A stretch of 64,000 bases of DNA, taken from Oikopleura dioica (taxonomy: Eukaryota > Chordata > Appendicularia > Copelata > Oikopleuridae). The notes below the pieces were generated by a model. That model searched no databases and was not told the DNA's origin. It saw nothing but the letters and a program-made list of their open reading frames with translations. Below, piece after piece: positions 29,631 to 42,006 of this stretch; position 1 is the stretch's first letter, and the number at the start of each line of letters is the position of its first letter. The translations under genes were made by a program, and so were the position numbers. The stretch is taken from assembly GCA_907165135.1 (NCBI GenBank), contig OU015568.1, positions 11,230,501-11,294,500 of the forward strand, read 5' to 3'.

Positions 29631-31645
29631 TTACGAGCGACTTGTTGGGCCGACTTTGTTCCAGTCGAAGACGAAATCGGTTTTGTAGCCGGCAGTCGTG
29701 AAGATATTTTTAAACAGGCACCTTTGAACGGGGATTATAATTGAAGAAGATGAAAAAATAAACCTTAGATGGGTGTAATCCGGACGCTCTTCAAACTTGA
29801 GCGTTCTGCAGATTTTTAGGTATTGAACAAACGCGTGCATCCAATGTGCCTCTTCTGAATTCTTCGCGCCGCATAATACCTTTTTGTAAAAATGAATTGC
29901 TTTCAAATTTCGAGAAAGTTACCTCAGGGGGTGTGCCCAGTTTCTTCTCTTTGATTTTATCGTATTTTTGTTTCTTGGTGACAGCTCTAAGCCCCTAAAT
30001 CAGCAGATCTCGCGACCGAATAACCCTGATGATTTTTTACCTGCCACGGAAGATGGCCTTTGATAAAATAAACCAAAACGTATCCAAGTGATTCTAAATC
30101 GTCTCGCCTACTTTGCTCGCATCCTAAATGCGTGTTCAGCGAGGCGTATCTACAAAAATGATTATTTTCGTTTTCAGAGAAAAGAAATTACCTGGCAGTT
30201 CCGGTCAAGCTCTTGTGCTCTTTGTATGAAATGTGAAAGTTGGTTGTTGGATCGCGGTAGCTAGAATACATCAATTAGCCTCAAATCGGAAAGTTGTTAT
30301 GAGAACTTACCGTTTGGCTAGACCAAAATCGATGATGTAAACCATGTTGCCTTTTTTCCTCAATCCCATGAGGAAATTATCTGGCTTGATGTCTCGGTGG
30401 ATGAAGTTTTTACTGAAGCAGTCGTTTAGTTCTCGATTTTAATTGCATCATTACGTAATTATCTGAAAATCGAGGAAGGGTCGTTGAAGAGTTATTGAGA
30501 GTGAATTTTGGAAAGAAATTTTGGACTTGGATCGATGAAAAGGCGGATAAAAGCGCGTTTGAAATCGAAAAAAGATACCGTTGATGGGACTCGAACCCAC
30601 AATCCTTGGCTTAGGAGGCCAATGCCTTATCCATTAGGCCACAACGGCTTGTCGTCACCGGCACAGAGTACAGTTATAAATACAACACTGTGCTCGAGAG
30701 AAAAAAATTATCGATTTCGTGGAATCTTATAGCCTCATGAGATCTTTTAAAATGTTTTATTTTTAGTTATACATAGAGCTAATCGATCTCAGATTTCGAT
30801 GAAAATTGAGGCTGGTAAAACCCTGCTGGGTTTGGTTGAACTGTTGTCGGAATTAAAATCGTCTTCATATAACGTAAGGTAAGGAAGTTTGTATACTCAC
30901 TTGCCGAAGCATAGTTGGGAAGTCAGTAAGTTTTTGTAATCATAGACTAAATCTTTGACCTCAAGAAAAAATCCCATATCCTCAAGGAAAGATCACCTTT
31001 ATGGCTTTCGCATTCTTCCCCAAGCGACTTACCTGTGGACGTATTCAATCCTGCAGATCATCTGATCAGCGAGCATGAGAACAGTCTTCATCGAAAACTT
31101 TCTGTTGCAGAAGTTGAACAAATCTTCCAGCGACGGCCCCAGAAGCTCCAAGATCTAGGGCAAAAAAATAAACCTCAAATTAAAAAAATATCTCTTACCA
31201 AAACATTATAGTCTCCTTCTGACCCCGACCATTTTATTTGTGGAATTCCGATGCCACCAGCCATTGCTCTGAAGAGAAATTAAGAATGGCTGCAGAAAGA
31301 AATATTAATTGTTTGATTTCTGTATATTAAACTTTGTAAAAGTTTACTTGTAAATTCTCGATTCGATATTGAGTTGCGGATGTCTGGTTTTGGTTGATTC
31401 AAGTTTGATGGCAACATCTTCGTTATTGTAGATATTCGATCCAAGGTAGATATCTCCAAACGATCCAGAGCCAATCTTCCGTCCCAGCCTGATTAATAAT
31501 CAACAAATGACCAAAAATAAAAGACGCACCGGAATTTGTTTCCAACTCTAAGTTCCTGCGCCATTTGCTCTACAGATTCATGAAGAACGATTTCGCCGTG
31601 TTGATTTCTGTCGAAGAGTCCCGAGCTGAAAAGTTCACTGCTCAT
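29631..31645 (-). CDS. Casein kinase 1 family Ser/Thr kinase
   Basis: Ten exons (31530..31645, 31348..31488, 31199..31268, 31033..31154, 30311..30412, 30192..30260, 30041..30149, 29923..29994, 29764..29879, 29631..29721) close to 335 aa. Kinase motifs: '[12 protein letters not shown]' (P-loop), 'EDVAIKLES' (catalytic Lys), '[10 protein letters not shown]', '[14 protein letters not shown]' (HRD), '[12 protein letters not shown]' (DFG), '[20 protein letters not shown]' (CK1 substrate loop, with SIN changed to SLN), and 'LPWQGLRA'. It is closest to CK1-alpha in the '[19 protein letters not shown]' helix, but the C-terminus is short and a 40-residue N-terminal extension is unusual. The 620-nt fourth intron carries a tRNA gene. 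Confidence 0.93.
30576..30648 (-). tRNA. tRNA-Arg (anticodon CCT)
   Basis: 73 nt on minus. The acceptor stem GCCGTTG/CAACGGT pairs with a G-T first pair and is followed by discriminator A. D arm GGCCTAATGGATAAGGC, anticodon stem TTGGC/GCCAA with loop CTCCTAA (anticodon CCT), and T arm GTGGGTTCGAGTCCCAT. There is no intron. It lies in the same orientation inside the largest CK1 intron (30413..31032). Confidence 0.97.
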
Positions 31646-33771
31646 TATTTATTCTCTCGGGTTAAGTCTTGTCTGGTCTGATTTGCTCGTGATTTGGAAT
31701 AAACGATTTGAAAAATTGAAATAGAATGAAGGTGCAAGGCGCCGCTTAGGATCTGTCAGCAGTTAAAAAGAGGGCCAAAGGTTAGTTTACTCGTGTGATC
31801 TTTATTTTTTATCCAGATTAGAGCCATTTTGAGAATTAGGCCAAAATCGTTAAAATATAAGGCAAAAGAGAAAATTCGGCAAAAGAAAATTTTGAAACAA
31901 AAAAAATATTCAGTATTTTTTAGAATAAATCATTCTTCCCAGGTTTTTCTTTATGAAAGCAATAGTTAAATTGAAGCTTTATGAAAGAACCACTTTTAGA
32001 CTGTAATTATTCTTTTACGAAACAAAGAGCCCCCTTTTGAGATATACAGAGTCTTACAGACTGACTGTCGTAAAATATCATTTATGCGTTTTGCTATAAA
32101 TAACTGTAGCCTACGTCTATTTCAATAATCACTTGTCCTCGTTAACGTGAACTTTGAACTACAGGGAGACTTACAGCAATGACGCGACGCTTCCAGCTGA
32201 CTGTATATATTTTCTAGAGACGCTTCTCTAGTCTTTTCTTTTGTTTCTGAAATTTGGTCTTTCGTTCGCTTTTGAAGTGGGAGCGAATTTGTCAAATCCG
32301 GAATCTGAAAATGAATCTGGCGGGAGCGATGGCGCCAAGCCAATGAGCGGCGGATTTCCAAGCGCGACCAATCAGCGACAAGCTGAAGATTCTGAGCGCG
32401 ATCTGAGAATTTGACAAAGCCTGAAATAGATCGTTTCCTTCGAATTACAATCAACCGGCAGCCCCATTAACCGCTCAACCGTGGGAATATTGTCCGGCGA
32501 ATTGTGATGATGATTATTGTAACACATCGTATTTCATTTTGGACTGTAGAAATTCTATCATTCGTGTTTTAAAACTGACACCTCCGTCAATCTGATGGAT
32601 CGCCTGGCTGAAACAGGTTCAGTGCACTCATAACTTAAATACCAGGCGGTAAAGAAGCGTCATCACCTACACTTTAAGTTGAAAGATCAGAGTCAACCTT
32701 CTGCGGCTACAGCAGATGCAGGAAGATGTAAAAGTTTAACTGATTTTTATTTTGATATTAGCGTGTTTATCGTGTATTTCGTTGTCTTGCTGTGATGGAT
32801 ACAACTCAAGACGACTGTAACCCTGGTCAGTTTTCTTCTTTTATGATAGAATCAGATAATATGGCTCATAGTATAATATGGCAAATTTCTGGATACTTGG
32901 GCGATTTGAGGAACACTATTATCTTCTGTAGAAGGTTTTTCCATCACTGGCGTACCTGGAATGAACTGTGAGCTCATCAGTAAGCGAGGGAAAGAGCGAC
33001 ACTATTTGAACAGATTGATTCGCCTTTTCCATAACGATGATGAGAAAGTTCAGTAAGAGTCGACTGAAGAAGCGCAAATTGCAGTTGGCCCATCTGATGG
33101 ATGAAAAGCTACAAAGGTGCTTACAAGCATTTGCATTCAATAAAATAACTTTAATTTAACTTTTTTTCTAATCAAGCTAATCGGCAAACCCGGCGCTCCG
33201 CAGATTTCACTCGCCGACTCGCTCACTTTTCGTTTTTGCAATAAAGAGTTTTTTTCAAAGAAGTCGTTTTAAGAAAAGTTTAAAAAATTTGGAAGACAAA
33301 TGTAAGTTCTTACTTTTTCTATTATCAATTTCGTGCTGGCAGTTTTTACCTGGGCTCGACAACCTGTGTAGAATACCTGAGTCAGGGTCTGAAAGATCAT
33401 TTATGAGGTTGCCGACCCCAGGCTTATACAGTACTCCGTATTGAGGTTAAAAGTGAACACGAGTAATCTACCCCACTCGTTATTTTCGGAAAACACACAA
33501 AGAGACCTTTCAAAAAATCCCAGGATAAGAAGATAACTCCCTGACATTCTCGATTTGAACCAAGAGTAGTAAAAGTATCCCTCCACTCGTAGTAGTCTAC
33601 AATTAGCATTTTGGACGAGCTATTAGATTGAACGTGATTTATTTTCGACGTCTTACGTTTACTTGTAGCAGCGGAGAATTAAAAGTGGTTATTACTTCCG
33701 AGACGTTTGCAGACGTTATCTCAGAGGCGAGCCGCTAAACGAGCAAAAACGTAAAAAGTAGCGAGAGAAAA
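31646..33771. other. Intergenic region with one GC-richer promoter-like block
   Basis: No convincing gene. The minus ORF at 32122-32454 overlaps the promoter-like block and has a chance-like composition. Elsewhere the sequence is AT-rich and featureless to my eye. Confidence 0.45.
32314..32375. promoter_or_regulatory. E2F-like and CCAAT-box cluster
   Basis: Within about 60 bases: TCTGGCGGGAG and ATGGCGCCAA (E2F-like cores), then GCCAATGAGCG and ACCAATCAGCG (two CCAAT boxes). This pairing of E2F and NF-Y sites is typical of cell-cycle promoters. It lies about 670 bases upstream of the CK1 start and could drive CK1 through a leader exon or an unseen transcript. Inferred from motifs only. Confidence 0.4.
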
Positions 33772-34614
33772 ATGGGAGCTAAGCAGGCCAAGCTTACAAA
33801 GAAGGAGCTTGCCGATCTCAGCGACAAAACTAAATGTAAGTAGCAGCCGCTTTTCTCTCTGAAATGACAACGATCCAAGTTTCGCCGAAAGAGATCAAAC
33901 ACTGGCATCATGGTTTCATGAAGGACTGTCCAACCGGAAAGTTGTCCAAGGGCGAGTTTTCAAAAATCTACAATCAGTTCTTTCCAAAGGGAGATCCCAC
34001 TGCTTTCTCACAGTTAGATCAGTACATTTTTACTTTTCTTTAACTTTCTTTAAGATTTGTTTTCAACGTTTTTGACGATAACGGCGACGGTTCCATTGAG
34101 TTTGAAGAGTTTCTTCAGGTACTACTCCTCCACTTTTAATTGTTGTTTTCAAAATTCTAGGCGCTATCCGTGACATCACGAGGAAAACTCGAAGAAAAAC
34201 TGGAATGGGCTTTCCGACTTTACGATTTGGACAATGATGGAACAATCACAAGAAAAGAAATGACGGCGATCGTAGAGGCGATTTTCTCAATGGTTGGCGA
34301 GAACGAAAAGAAAGGTACTCTTCCTTGATTTCGTTTTGCCTCTACCCTATGTTTTAGAGAACTGTACTCCAAAGGAACGAGTTGACAAGATTTTTGATAA
34401 GATGGACAAGGTAAAATCAGTGTCGGGAAAAGAGCTTATAAAGGACGTTTGTAGGATGGAAATGGAAGCCTTTCAAAGGAAGAATTCATGGAAGTTGCAA
34501 AAACAGACAAATCAATCGTTCAAGGAAGGGCTCAAAGAAAGATTCAGTAGATTGCTGATTTGAGCAATTCTTGAGCCCAGAAAAGCCCTTTCTCTCTACG
34601 ACGGTATTGTCTAG
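33772..34614 (+). CDS. NCS1: NCS-1/frequenin neuronal calcium sensor
   Basis: Myristoyl-switch EF-hand protein of synapses that acts on PI4-kinase and channels. Exons 33772..33835, 33880..34012, 34055..34118, 34161..34314, 34358..34410, 34455..34524 and 34586..34614 give 188 aa (family 190). N-terminal MGAKQA suits myristoylation. EF1 is degenerate as in the family ('KDCPTGKL'); EF2 '[13 protein letters not shown]', EF3 '[13 protein letters not shown]' and EF4 '[13 protein letters not shown]' are complete. The last junction must be a GA-AG intron (34525..34585): only then does the near-invariant end '[13 protein letters not shown]' appear. The canonical alternative reads through into a basic nonsense tail. 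Confidence 0.96.
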
Positions 34615-34841
34615 TAGACTTCTCTAATTCTGACTTTATTTCTTGCGATCAAAATTAACCCACTAACTGCTGAGACAAAACTGAACAAAACCCAAATTAG
34701 TTGAATATTTTAAATTTAATAAATACATTTGATGATTCATGTATAAAATATACAGCGTATAAAATATTTGCAATAGTAAGAAATTTGTTTTCAAGTTTGC
34801 GTTGAAGGAAGTGGTTTTTTTAGTGAAAAATAGTTTTCGTT

Positions 34842-37800
34842 TTAGTCTGAAGAATTTTGCATGACGGAGAGATGACGGAGAAGCGCTGGGTGAAAGCCGG
34901 AAAGGAGTGGCAACTGAGGCTGAACGGTAAAATTAGAACAGAGATTAGTTTTCTTTGCTCACCTGAGATTCGACTGGAGAAGGAAAGTGAGGGAATCGCA
35001 TGAAGAGATTGGAGGAAAGAGCGGACTGTTGAGTTCGAGCAGATTCAATAGCCTTCAGGCGTTCGAGAAGAAGGGACTGGTCGAGTAGGGCTTGGTCGCG
35101 TTCTCTAGCCATTTGTTCGAATTTCTCCTGAACATGATTTTTAAACAATTTGTCTTTTTAAAATCATCAGAATTAGTACTGTATTATGGATTAATTTCAA
35201 TTGATCGAGTCCATCTGTTAAGAGAATATTTGCGTAAAATCACTCGCTAGGCGACGAGTATACATTAATGATTACTATCTGGCTCTGTGGCTTTTGATAA
35301 TGTACTATGTGGTAGTAGAGTACGTGCCATTATATGTGAAATTATAAGATATTAAATGAGGTTGAATATTGGTTTTCTTACCTTTTGCTCGGTGGCTTGG
35401 CTTTCATCTAGAGCTGCGGTCGTTTCTTTCGCACTCGAATGACTAAACACCGTATTAAAATGATGATTGTATATTTTGCAGTGTTAATATTAAATTGATC
35501 ACTGCCAAAAAACTCTCAATATTGCATTTGACACTTGCTAAAATCCCTCCGTAAAATGGCTATTTTGAAAAGTTTAAAAAAGAACAGGTCCAGTAGATTC
35601 TGAACAGAAGTTCATAAAAACTACCGTCAAATATTTTCACGCCTTTTTTCAAAAAAGAATTTTAAATTTATATATAAATTATATAAAGGTGAGATTAGCC
35701 AATCTGTCGGGCGTTGGCACCGTCTCAAGTGCTGCTCGAACAAGTGGCTGATCCCTTTCTTTTTGATGATTCGCTCATTAACTACCGCGAAAAGGTGCCT
35801 TCTACTTTGCAGGTTGATCCGCAGGTCAACTCTCGCGCTACATCTGGTCGCGTGAAATCCACCGCGGCTTATCAAGCAAAGAACATTCAAGCTCAAGTCT
35901 TGTATGTATCGACTTTTATACAGTAGTTAATAAAAGCGAAAAAGTCTGTATTGGATTGAACAAGCGCGAAATTGACAGTGTGTTTGATCGATTTGGAGGT
36001 CAAAAATACAGGTGTATTTTTTGTACTTGTCAATTTTATTTCGAAAAGTTTTTAAGAATCTTTCGATCTATAGAAACCATGCTACATACCCAATTTTCAG
36101 ACCAGACGAAGATCCAGACGTCTGCAACTCCTCCTTGTCTTCATTCGAGCTCGCTGAAATGTATTGTGATGATTTCGTTCGATGACGATAAATGCACCGA
36201 AAAGTGCAAATGCGACTCGTTGTTTGATCAGTTTCGCACTTGGCTTGCTCGGCGGTTGAAATTGATTTGTGTGATTGAGTTGAGCTAGCTTGAGCTAATT
36301 AAAGTTCAGCACTGTTCACATTTAATTTCAACACCACTCGATCACTTTTATCCGCAGAAGCAAGTCAACCTTAGTACAAGCGGATCATCCATTTCTCGTC
36401 TCCTTCTTTTCATTTTCAAATAATTAATCATCCCTTCGCGAAGATGCAGTAGCGATGCATGCTTCAAGATGAAAGATTTGTAAACTCAAGCAAGGATAAG
36501 AATAATATAAATTTGCTAATTCGGCGAATGCACATGTCAACTTGCCCCGGCTTATCGCAAAAGATCACCGCGAATAGTGACAGTAAGATTCAAGCTGAGA
36601 AAAGCTTTCGTATTTGTTAATAATTAACAAAAATACTGTCAATAATCTCAATTCATCCGTTTGGCTCTAACGTTTGGCAGAGTTTATCCATTTTTAACGA
36701 GAAAGTGATACTAAGTAGTCAGCTTCTTTCATCCCTTTTTACGCGTATTGCCAAGTCCAATCGCTGAGAAAATCACTTTTCGAGCGAAATTAAACTTTTA
36801 CAGGATGTACGCAGGTTCTAACCCAAGGACAAAAAATCAGCCAAAACTCACCATTGAGCGCGGAATCAGTAACTTCTGCCCTCGTTGGACTTGTGGAAAC
36901 ATCCGGCGATCGCGTGGTAGCTGTCGTCAGATCAAGAGGCGATGTCACGCTGTCTGATTTTGGCGTCGTTTTTATAGATGAGATCGAGTTGAGCTTCTTG
37001 GGGGTCTCGACGCTTGGCGGGGTCTGGCTCTGGCGGAAATTGTTCAAGTGAGGAGGGGTAGTTTGAGCCTGGGCTGCTTTTTGAGCGAGCTCGATCTTCT
37101 GGGCCATCATTTGGCTGAGCAAAGCTGGATTGGGAAAGAGCGAGCTGGGAAAGAGCGATGGCATCTGACCAGGAAGAGGAGGGAGTCGCTGACCAGGAGC
37201 AAGTCGCTATAATTTCTCGTTAGATTTCAAGAAGGACCAGCCCAAAGATCAAATACAGACTATTCGAGTATTTCGGAAATGTTACCGGAGGTGGAAAAGA
37301 AAAGAAAGTGCTTGCCTCGCCCCGAATCGTAAACACTTGACTTACGTTATGTGGTGAAAAGTGGCCAAGAGCGGCGGCTCCTTCTGGGAAGGGCAATTCT
37401 GGACGACGCTGCGGACTCAGGCGAACACCATGGTCGGTGTTTGGCTTTGGAAGGGAAGAGGGAAGTTGAAGAGGCGATTTTACGATGTTTTGGGGAGGCG
37501 ACATATGTCCTGTAGGAAAATGTTAATTTATAGAAAACTGACATTATTTTTACCTAGTGGCGACTTGCGGTTGTCTTTGTCTTGAGATGGTGGGATTCCA
37601 TTAGGGAATTTGCCGAGGAGATGTCGATTCTTCGCGGCAAAAGGGCATCCAGAAAGTGATCGGTGACTGTGGCGGTTTCCATTCACGTGACCTTTTCCAG
37701 TACAACCAGGAGTTGGACATTTGACTGTGTTTTCGTGCATCGCGAGGACTAAAAATTAATAATTATTGCTTGCTGTTCTATGATAAGACTTCGACATGGA

Positions 37801-40788
37801 ACGATTTAGGATAGTTACTTCAATTATTCAATGAGTTCTGATAAATAACGCAAGCGAGGTCACGTGAGGCGTACTGGAGGGATAAAATTGAAACTATCGG
37901 CGCTTTGTGATTCGCCGAAAGTTCAACGGGATCATCCGGGAAGTTGGGTGGCGCTGTTCAACTTTGAAAAAAGTTGGCTGAAGTTGAACAGCGCCGCAAA
38001 TTGGCTATTCTCTGAGGTGGCTAATCAGCATTATATTCAAAGGGCTACTTTATTATCGAAAATTTTGTGATAAAAAGTGAAAAATGATTTTTTGAAGCGG
38101 AAACTTACGTTCTTTTGGAATTCTATCGCGATGCGGGCAGCCGGAAATTGATCGATGGTGGCTAATTGTCGGATCACCAAATTGAATTTTAGATTTTCGA
38201 AACAGTGACTCTTAAAAGTCGATCGAGTAAAGTCGATACAAATCAAGAATCGTAATCCGATGCCTGTAAAGTCCAGTTATGTGGCCAGTGCCGTCGCAGC
38301 CCGGTGTGGGGCATTTTGAGTCTTTTGAGTAGTTGTTTTGGTAGGCCATCAAGGACTGCATGTATGCATCTAAAAATTGTTAGATGTGATTGAGAGTAAG
38401 TATTTTAGTACCATTGGGAGGGAAATGACGAAGAGCGTCAAATCGAGGCAGTCCAAGTGGCATTGAAGGAACTCGCGGGTCACCCATCATTCGCTGGTTA
38501 TTCATTCGATGGAGATGAGCCATGAGGGGATGAGTTGGTGGCAGAGGTGGAACAAGTCCTGATGCAGATGAAACTGGTGGAAGTGGAGTACCACTCGCCG
38601 CGCTGTTAAGACCATTCAGAAGAGCAGGATTGAGTCGAGGGAAGAATGGATTTGCCATCATTGACGGAATCGAGTGAGGAATGTGTGGACGATTCTCGCC
38701 TTCAGTACTTGATGGTCGGATTTCTTCGACATCGTTGTCTGATTTGCTTTCGTTAAGCTGTTCGTTCTCAGCCTCGGCCTCATCCTGCTCAATTTTTGGC
38801 TGCTTGATCGTGTGTTCGGCTAGGATGAGAGTTAGCGACCATGTAATCATAGCTTTGTTCAGCTTCCGCCAAAATTAGTATTCAGAAAGCGTTACTGCTG
38901 ACGCACAAGTGGACGGAAAAATTCAAATTTCTCAAGCTGAGCTACACTATCTGCGACTCAATATCAAAAAATTCTGGACTCAAAAATCGATCAGAGCCCA
39001 TGAGACTGAAGAACCAATTTCCAAATTAACATATCACTGTCTGGCTAGAACACAATTGCTAAAACTTGAATTCGCGATGAAAAAAAATCAATCAAGCATT
39101 AGTATAAACAGCACTAGTCCCGTATTAAAGAGCGACTTCAATACTTTTTTGAAGCCTTTTGTAAGGGACGCACTCGTAAGTTTCACTTCACTAGCCGTTG
39201 GACATTTGGCATTTGGGCCGTAAAACACACAAAAGAGACCTGCTTTTTACAGCTGGAGATACACTAGTAGTGCATCTACTCTTAGGCACACGCGCGCGTT
39301 TACGAGCGGCACCGAAGTTTGAGCTTCACACTATAAAACAGTACACGGCCCAACTTATATTTGAATCATACTTTTTCGCTCACTCATTGTTCCTTTTGCT
39401 GTATCTTTCAAAAACAACCCCTCTTCCAATACAATGACAATTCAAAAACGTATGAGAATTCAAACCGCATAAAATTTACCGCCATCTGAGAGATTTATGA
39501 TATCTACGTAAAAAGTTGGAGCAATAACAATTTGTGTGCCCGAATCAGGTGGCGCTTCAACTTGACCTTTTTGGGCACACGCGCTGCTTCCTTTTTGGGC
39601 TCAATTATTGAAGTGGTTGCAGTGAGTCCAGCAACTAGCGTGTGTAAATTCCAAAAGTGCTAAAATTTACGCCCCGGACAGGAAGTATCCCATACGTTTA
39701 AACGCTTTGGGCACACATGAAAATTACAAAAGTAACGCTCCGGGCACGCAGGTCAGCTTACCGCACACTCAACCATATCACTCATCTATCGGACGAGAAG
39801 CCGCTATACTCGAGGGCCTTACTTCTGATCTTGCTAGTGGGACTGGCGCCTCGAGGCAGGTTTCACTTTGTGGGCGAGATAAACTTTGGGCACACGAAGA
39901 CTGTGGTATTCTCACGATAAAACTTTTTCTGACGGCTAATTCGATGGCTCGCCGTAAATTGTTTCAAAATCAAACCACAGCCTCCCACGAAATTTCGCCA
40001 GCCAAAGTGATCACTTTGAAAAGCGCATATTCTTGTGCGTAAAAATCACTACTGATAGCGTTCTATTTTGGACGTATTTATGCCCCAGCTTCTGATGGCT
40101 TTTTGAGAGCGAAGTGCCACTTTTGCGAGTGCGCTAAATCTTTCAATTATCGGGCTGACACGCGCCCGCGGCATTTTCTTACTTTTCTGACATTATTACG
40201 ACCTCGCGCTTTTGAGAATTAAATAGTTTAAGTGTTTAGTGTAACACGAGAAAAAGTGAAGGCACTAATAAAGGGCGGTGGAAATTGGAGCACGCGCTGA
40301 TTTACGAGGAGCAGGAGGTCGCAAGCCTCCTGAATGTGTGTGTGCCTAAAATTATTGTGGGAGTGTGCTGCACTAGTGCTGCCAAAAGTTCACTTCCGCT
40401 AGAATGATTGCGTCCTTTCCGCAGTTCCCAGAGTACAATCATTTTACTGTAGCGTTTCTCATAGTTAGAAAGTTTAGTAATAGTTTTAACAAAATACGAA
40501 TGGCCAAAAGCGTGAGTACTTTTAAATTCAAATTCAGCTAAGTCCTTTGAACTTGCCCGGCAAAGATTGACATCCTGTCATTTTTCCGATTGATTTTCTA
40601 GCCCCGGAACCGCTGAACCTAGCCCATGACCTACCTTTTGGGTCGATCTCTTCCATGTCTTCATTCTCCTCCAGCTTGCGCTTTCGGGTTAACTCTGGGC
40701 TCTGGATTGCATCCGGCCTTAAAAATGCTATATTTCTTGGCTGATTAGAGTTTTTAACTTACAGTTCGTTCGCAACAGCCGCAGACAT
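34842..40788 (-). CDS. MYT1/ST18-family C2HC zinc-finger transcription factor
   Basis: Exons 40763..40788, 40635..40717, 38412..38819, 38264..38369, 38109..38161, 37554..37748, 37346..37509, 36852..37206, 35382..35442, 34963..35127 and 34842..34919. Two MYT1-type fingers: '[20 protein letters not shown]', completed by 'RSISGCPHR', and '[20 protein letters not shown]', completed by 'RSLSGCP'. Finger 1 is whole only if the intron 38162..38263 is GC-AG. An acidic N-terminus and Pro-rich, LDLTT-containing middle precede a coiled coil ('[20 protein letters not shown]'), as in the family. The link between 36852 and 35442 changes phase, so one small exon is missing or the acceptor lies inside the 61-nt exon. 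Vertebrate members have six or seven fingers; only two are seen here. Role: neural differentiation. Confidence 0.9.
35699..36185 (+). CDS. Possible nested plus-strand gene inside MYT1-like intron
   Basis: The open stretch 35699..about 35900 reads like coding sequence ('[20 protein letters not shown]', '[20 protein letters not shown]') and ends near a GTATGT donor. Further plus-strand pieces at about 35925..36010 ('[18 protein letters not shown]', donor GTGTAT) and 36100..36185 ('[20 protein letters not shown]') join each other in frame across an 89-nt intron ending TTTTCAG. The first join is unresolved in phase, and no start ATG is visible. Partial gene model; function unknown. Confidence 0.4.
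37950..37995. repeat. Perfect 15-bp inverted repeat (hairpin) in MYT1-like intron
   Basis: GGCGCTGTTCAACTT at 37950-37964 and its exact complement at 37981-37995 around a 16-base loop. Could be a small MITE or a structured intronic element. The flanks show no obvious target duplication. Confidence 0.75.
38820..40634. other. Second intron of MYT1-like gene, motif-rich
   Basis: About 1.8 kb without a supported exon. It contains four GGGCACAC motifs (39534, 39573, 39709, 39888) in alternating orientation and GC-rich islands around 40180-40330. Plus ORFs at 38909-39223 and 39707-40042 have random composition. Confidence 0.5.
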
Positions 40789-41936
40789 TTTTTGAGAGTC
40801 TCTCTTGATCTCTATCTTTGTTGATTTCTGTGAAGGTTTGAAAAACTATTTCTTATTTTTGAGTTTCTGATGAAACTGTTAGTGGTAAAGGAATGAGTTG
40901 ACTTTGTCGGACTTCATGTATGTTCTATCGCCGTTTATGCGTTGCGGCGCTAGAGGACGCGCTGATTCGCGTTGAGCGCATATTGCCCCGGAGCGCGCTC
41001 GGGCGCCGCCTTTCTTTGGGGATGGATTGCCAAAGCAAGAAAGAAATAATGAAAGCAGTCATCCGACTAGGAAGATCAGCCGCCAAAGACTTGATTGACT
41101 TGGGCCCATAATATCATTTTGCATTGATTTCTCCAGTCCTTTACTTCTACCTTTTATTTTACCTTTTCTCTTAGTAGAAAGTTCTTATCGTAGAAAGCTG
41201 AGAAGTTATTTAAATTCTTCTCACAAAGTTGACACGCGTATCTAGTGATTAGTTGTCTGTTCTTGTTTGTATTGAATGAATTTAATCAGTGGTTATGAGA
41301 ATTGAAGATCGGTGAAATAGTTGCTTCGATAATGAGATTTCATAAGTTCTTCGCGGCGCATGCTCAGATAAAATGGCTAAAGTGCCGCGATGGCGCCGTG
41401 AAACTATGCTGATAGAGACTCAACGATTTAGCCCACCCGGTACTGAGGCATTCATGATTACAGAGCTTCACTTAGGGGCTTAGACACTCTGTGAAGGACA
41501 AAAACGTCATCAAAGTTGTTGGGGTCAAAAGTGGGGAGAGAAGAATATCAGTCCAAGATGAGAGTTAACCTTGTGTTTTCTATCGTCTTGTGATAACAAA
41601 GGAGCACGGCAGACGGATCACTTATCCGACATATGCCACTTGGCTCCAAGTTGTGTGTTGCCACTCGACTTGGAGCTCACTACTTTTGTATACCTAAGTC
41701 AACTTTACTTCATTTTCAAGATCTCCACCAAATGTCTCCTTTTATTCGAGCTCGATTGATCTACTCAAGATTTCATTTCCAGTCTATTTCTGTAGGCACT
41801 TTTTTAACTGTCAGACAAGTTCTGTTAGGCTAGAAAAGGGCGTTAACTCTTTTGATAATTGCCACCCTGTGTCAAAGTAAAACCAAGTGGTTCTTTAGGT
41901 ACTTTGCCAAGTTCCACCACAATCAAAGCTACTCAC
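40789..41936. other. Promoter interval between alternative first exons
   Basis: Upstream of the exon at 40763-40788 and downstream of the alternative exon at 41937-42006. GC-richer around 40940-41030 (GCGCGCTCGGGCGCCGCC). No other gene seen. Confidence 0.45.
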
Positions 41937-42006
41937 CGACAACAACATTGATCCCATTCGGATCGATCATTTCCGCCCCAACCGAACTTGCCGAAAGGTC
42001 AGCCAT
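41937..42006 (-). CDS. Alternative first coding exon of the MYT1-like gene
   Basis: ATG at 42006, 23 codons (MADLSASSVGAEMIDPNGIN, then VVV) plus one base, ending at GTGAGT. The phase-1 donor matches the phase-1 acceptor at 38819, the same one used by the exon pair 40763..40788/40635..40717. Splicing gives an alternative N-terminus ahead of '[12 protein letters not shown]'. Two promoters for one transcription factor are therefore likely. Confidence 0.6.
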
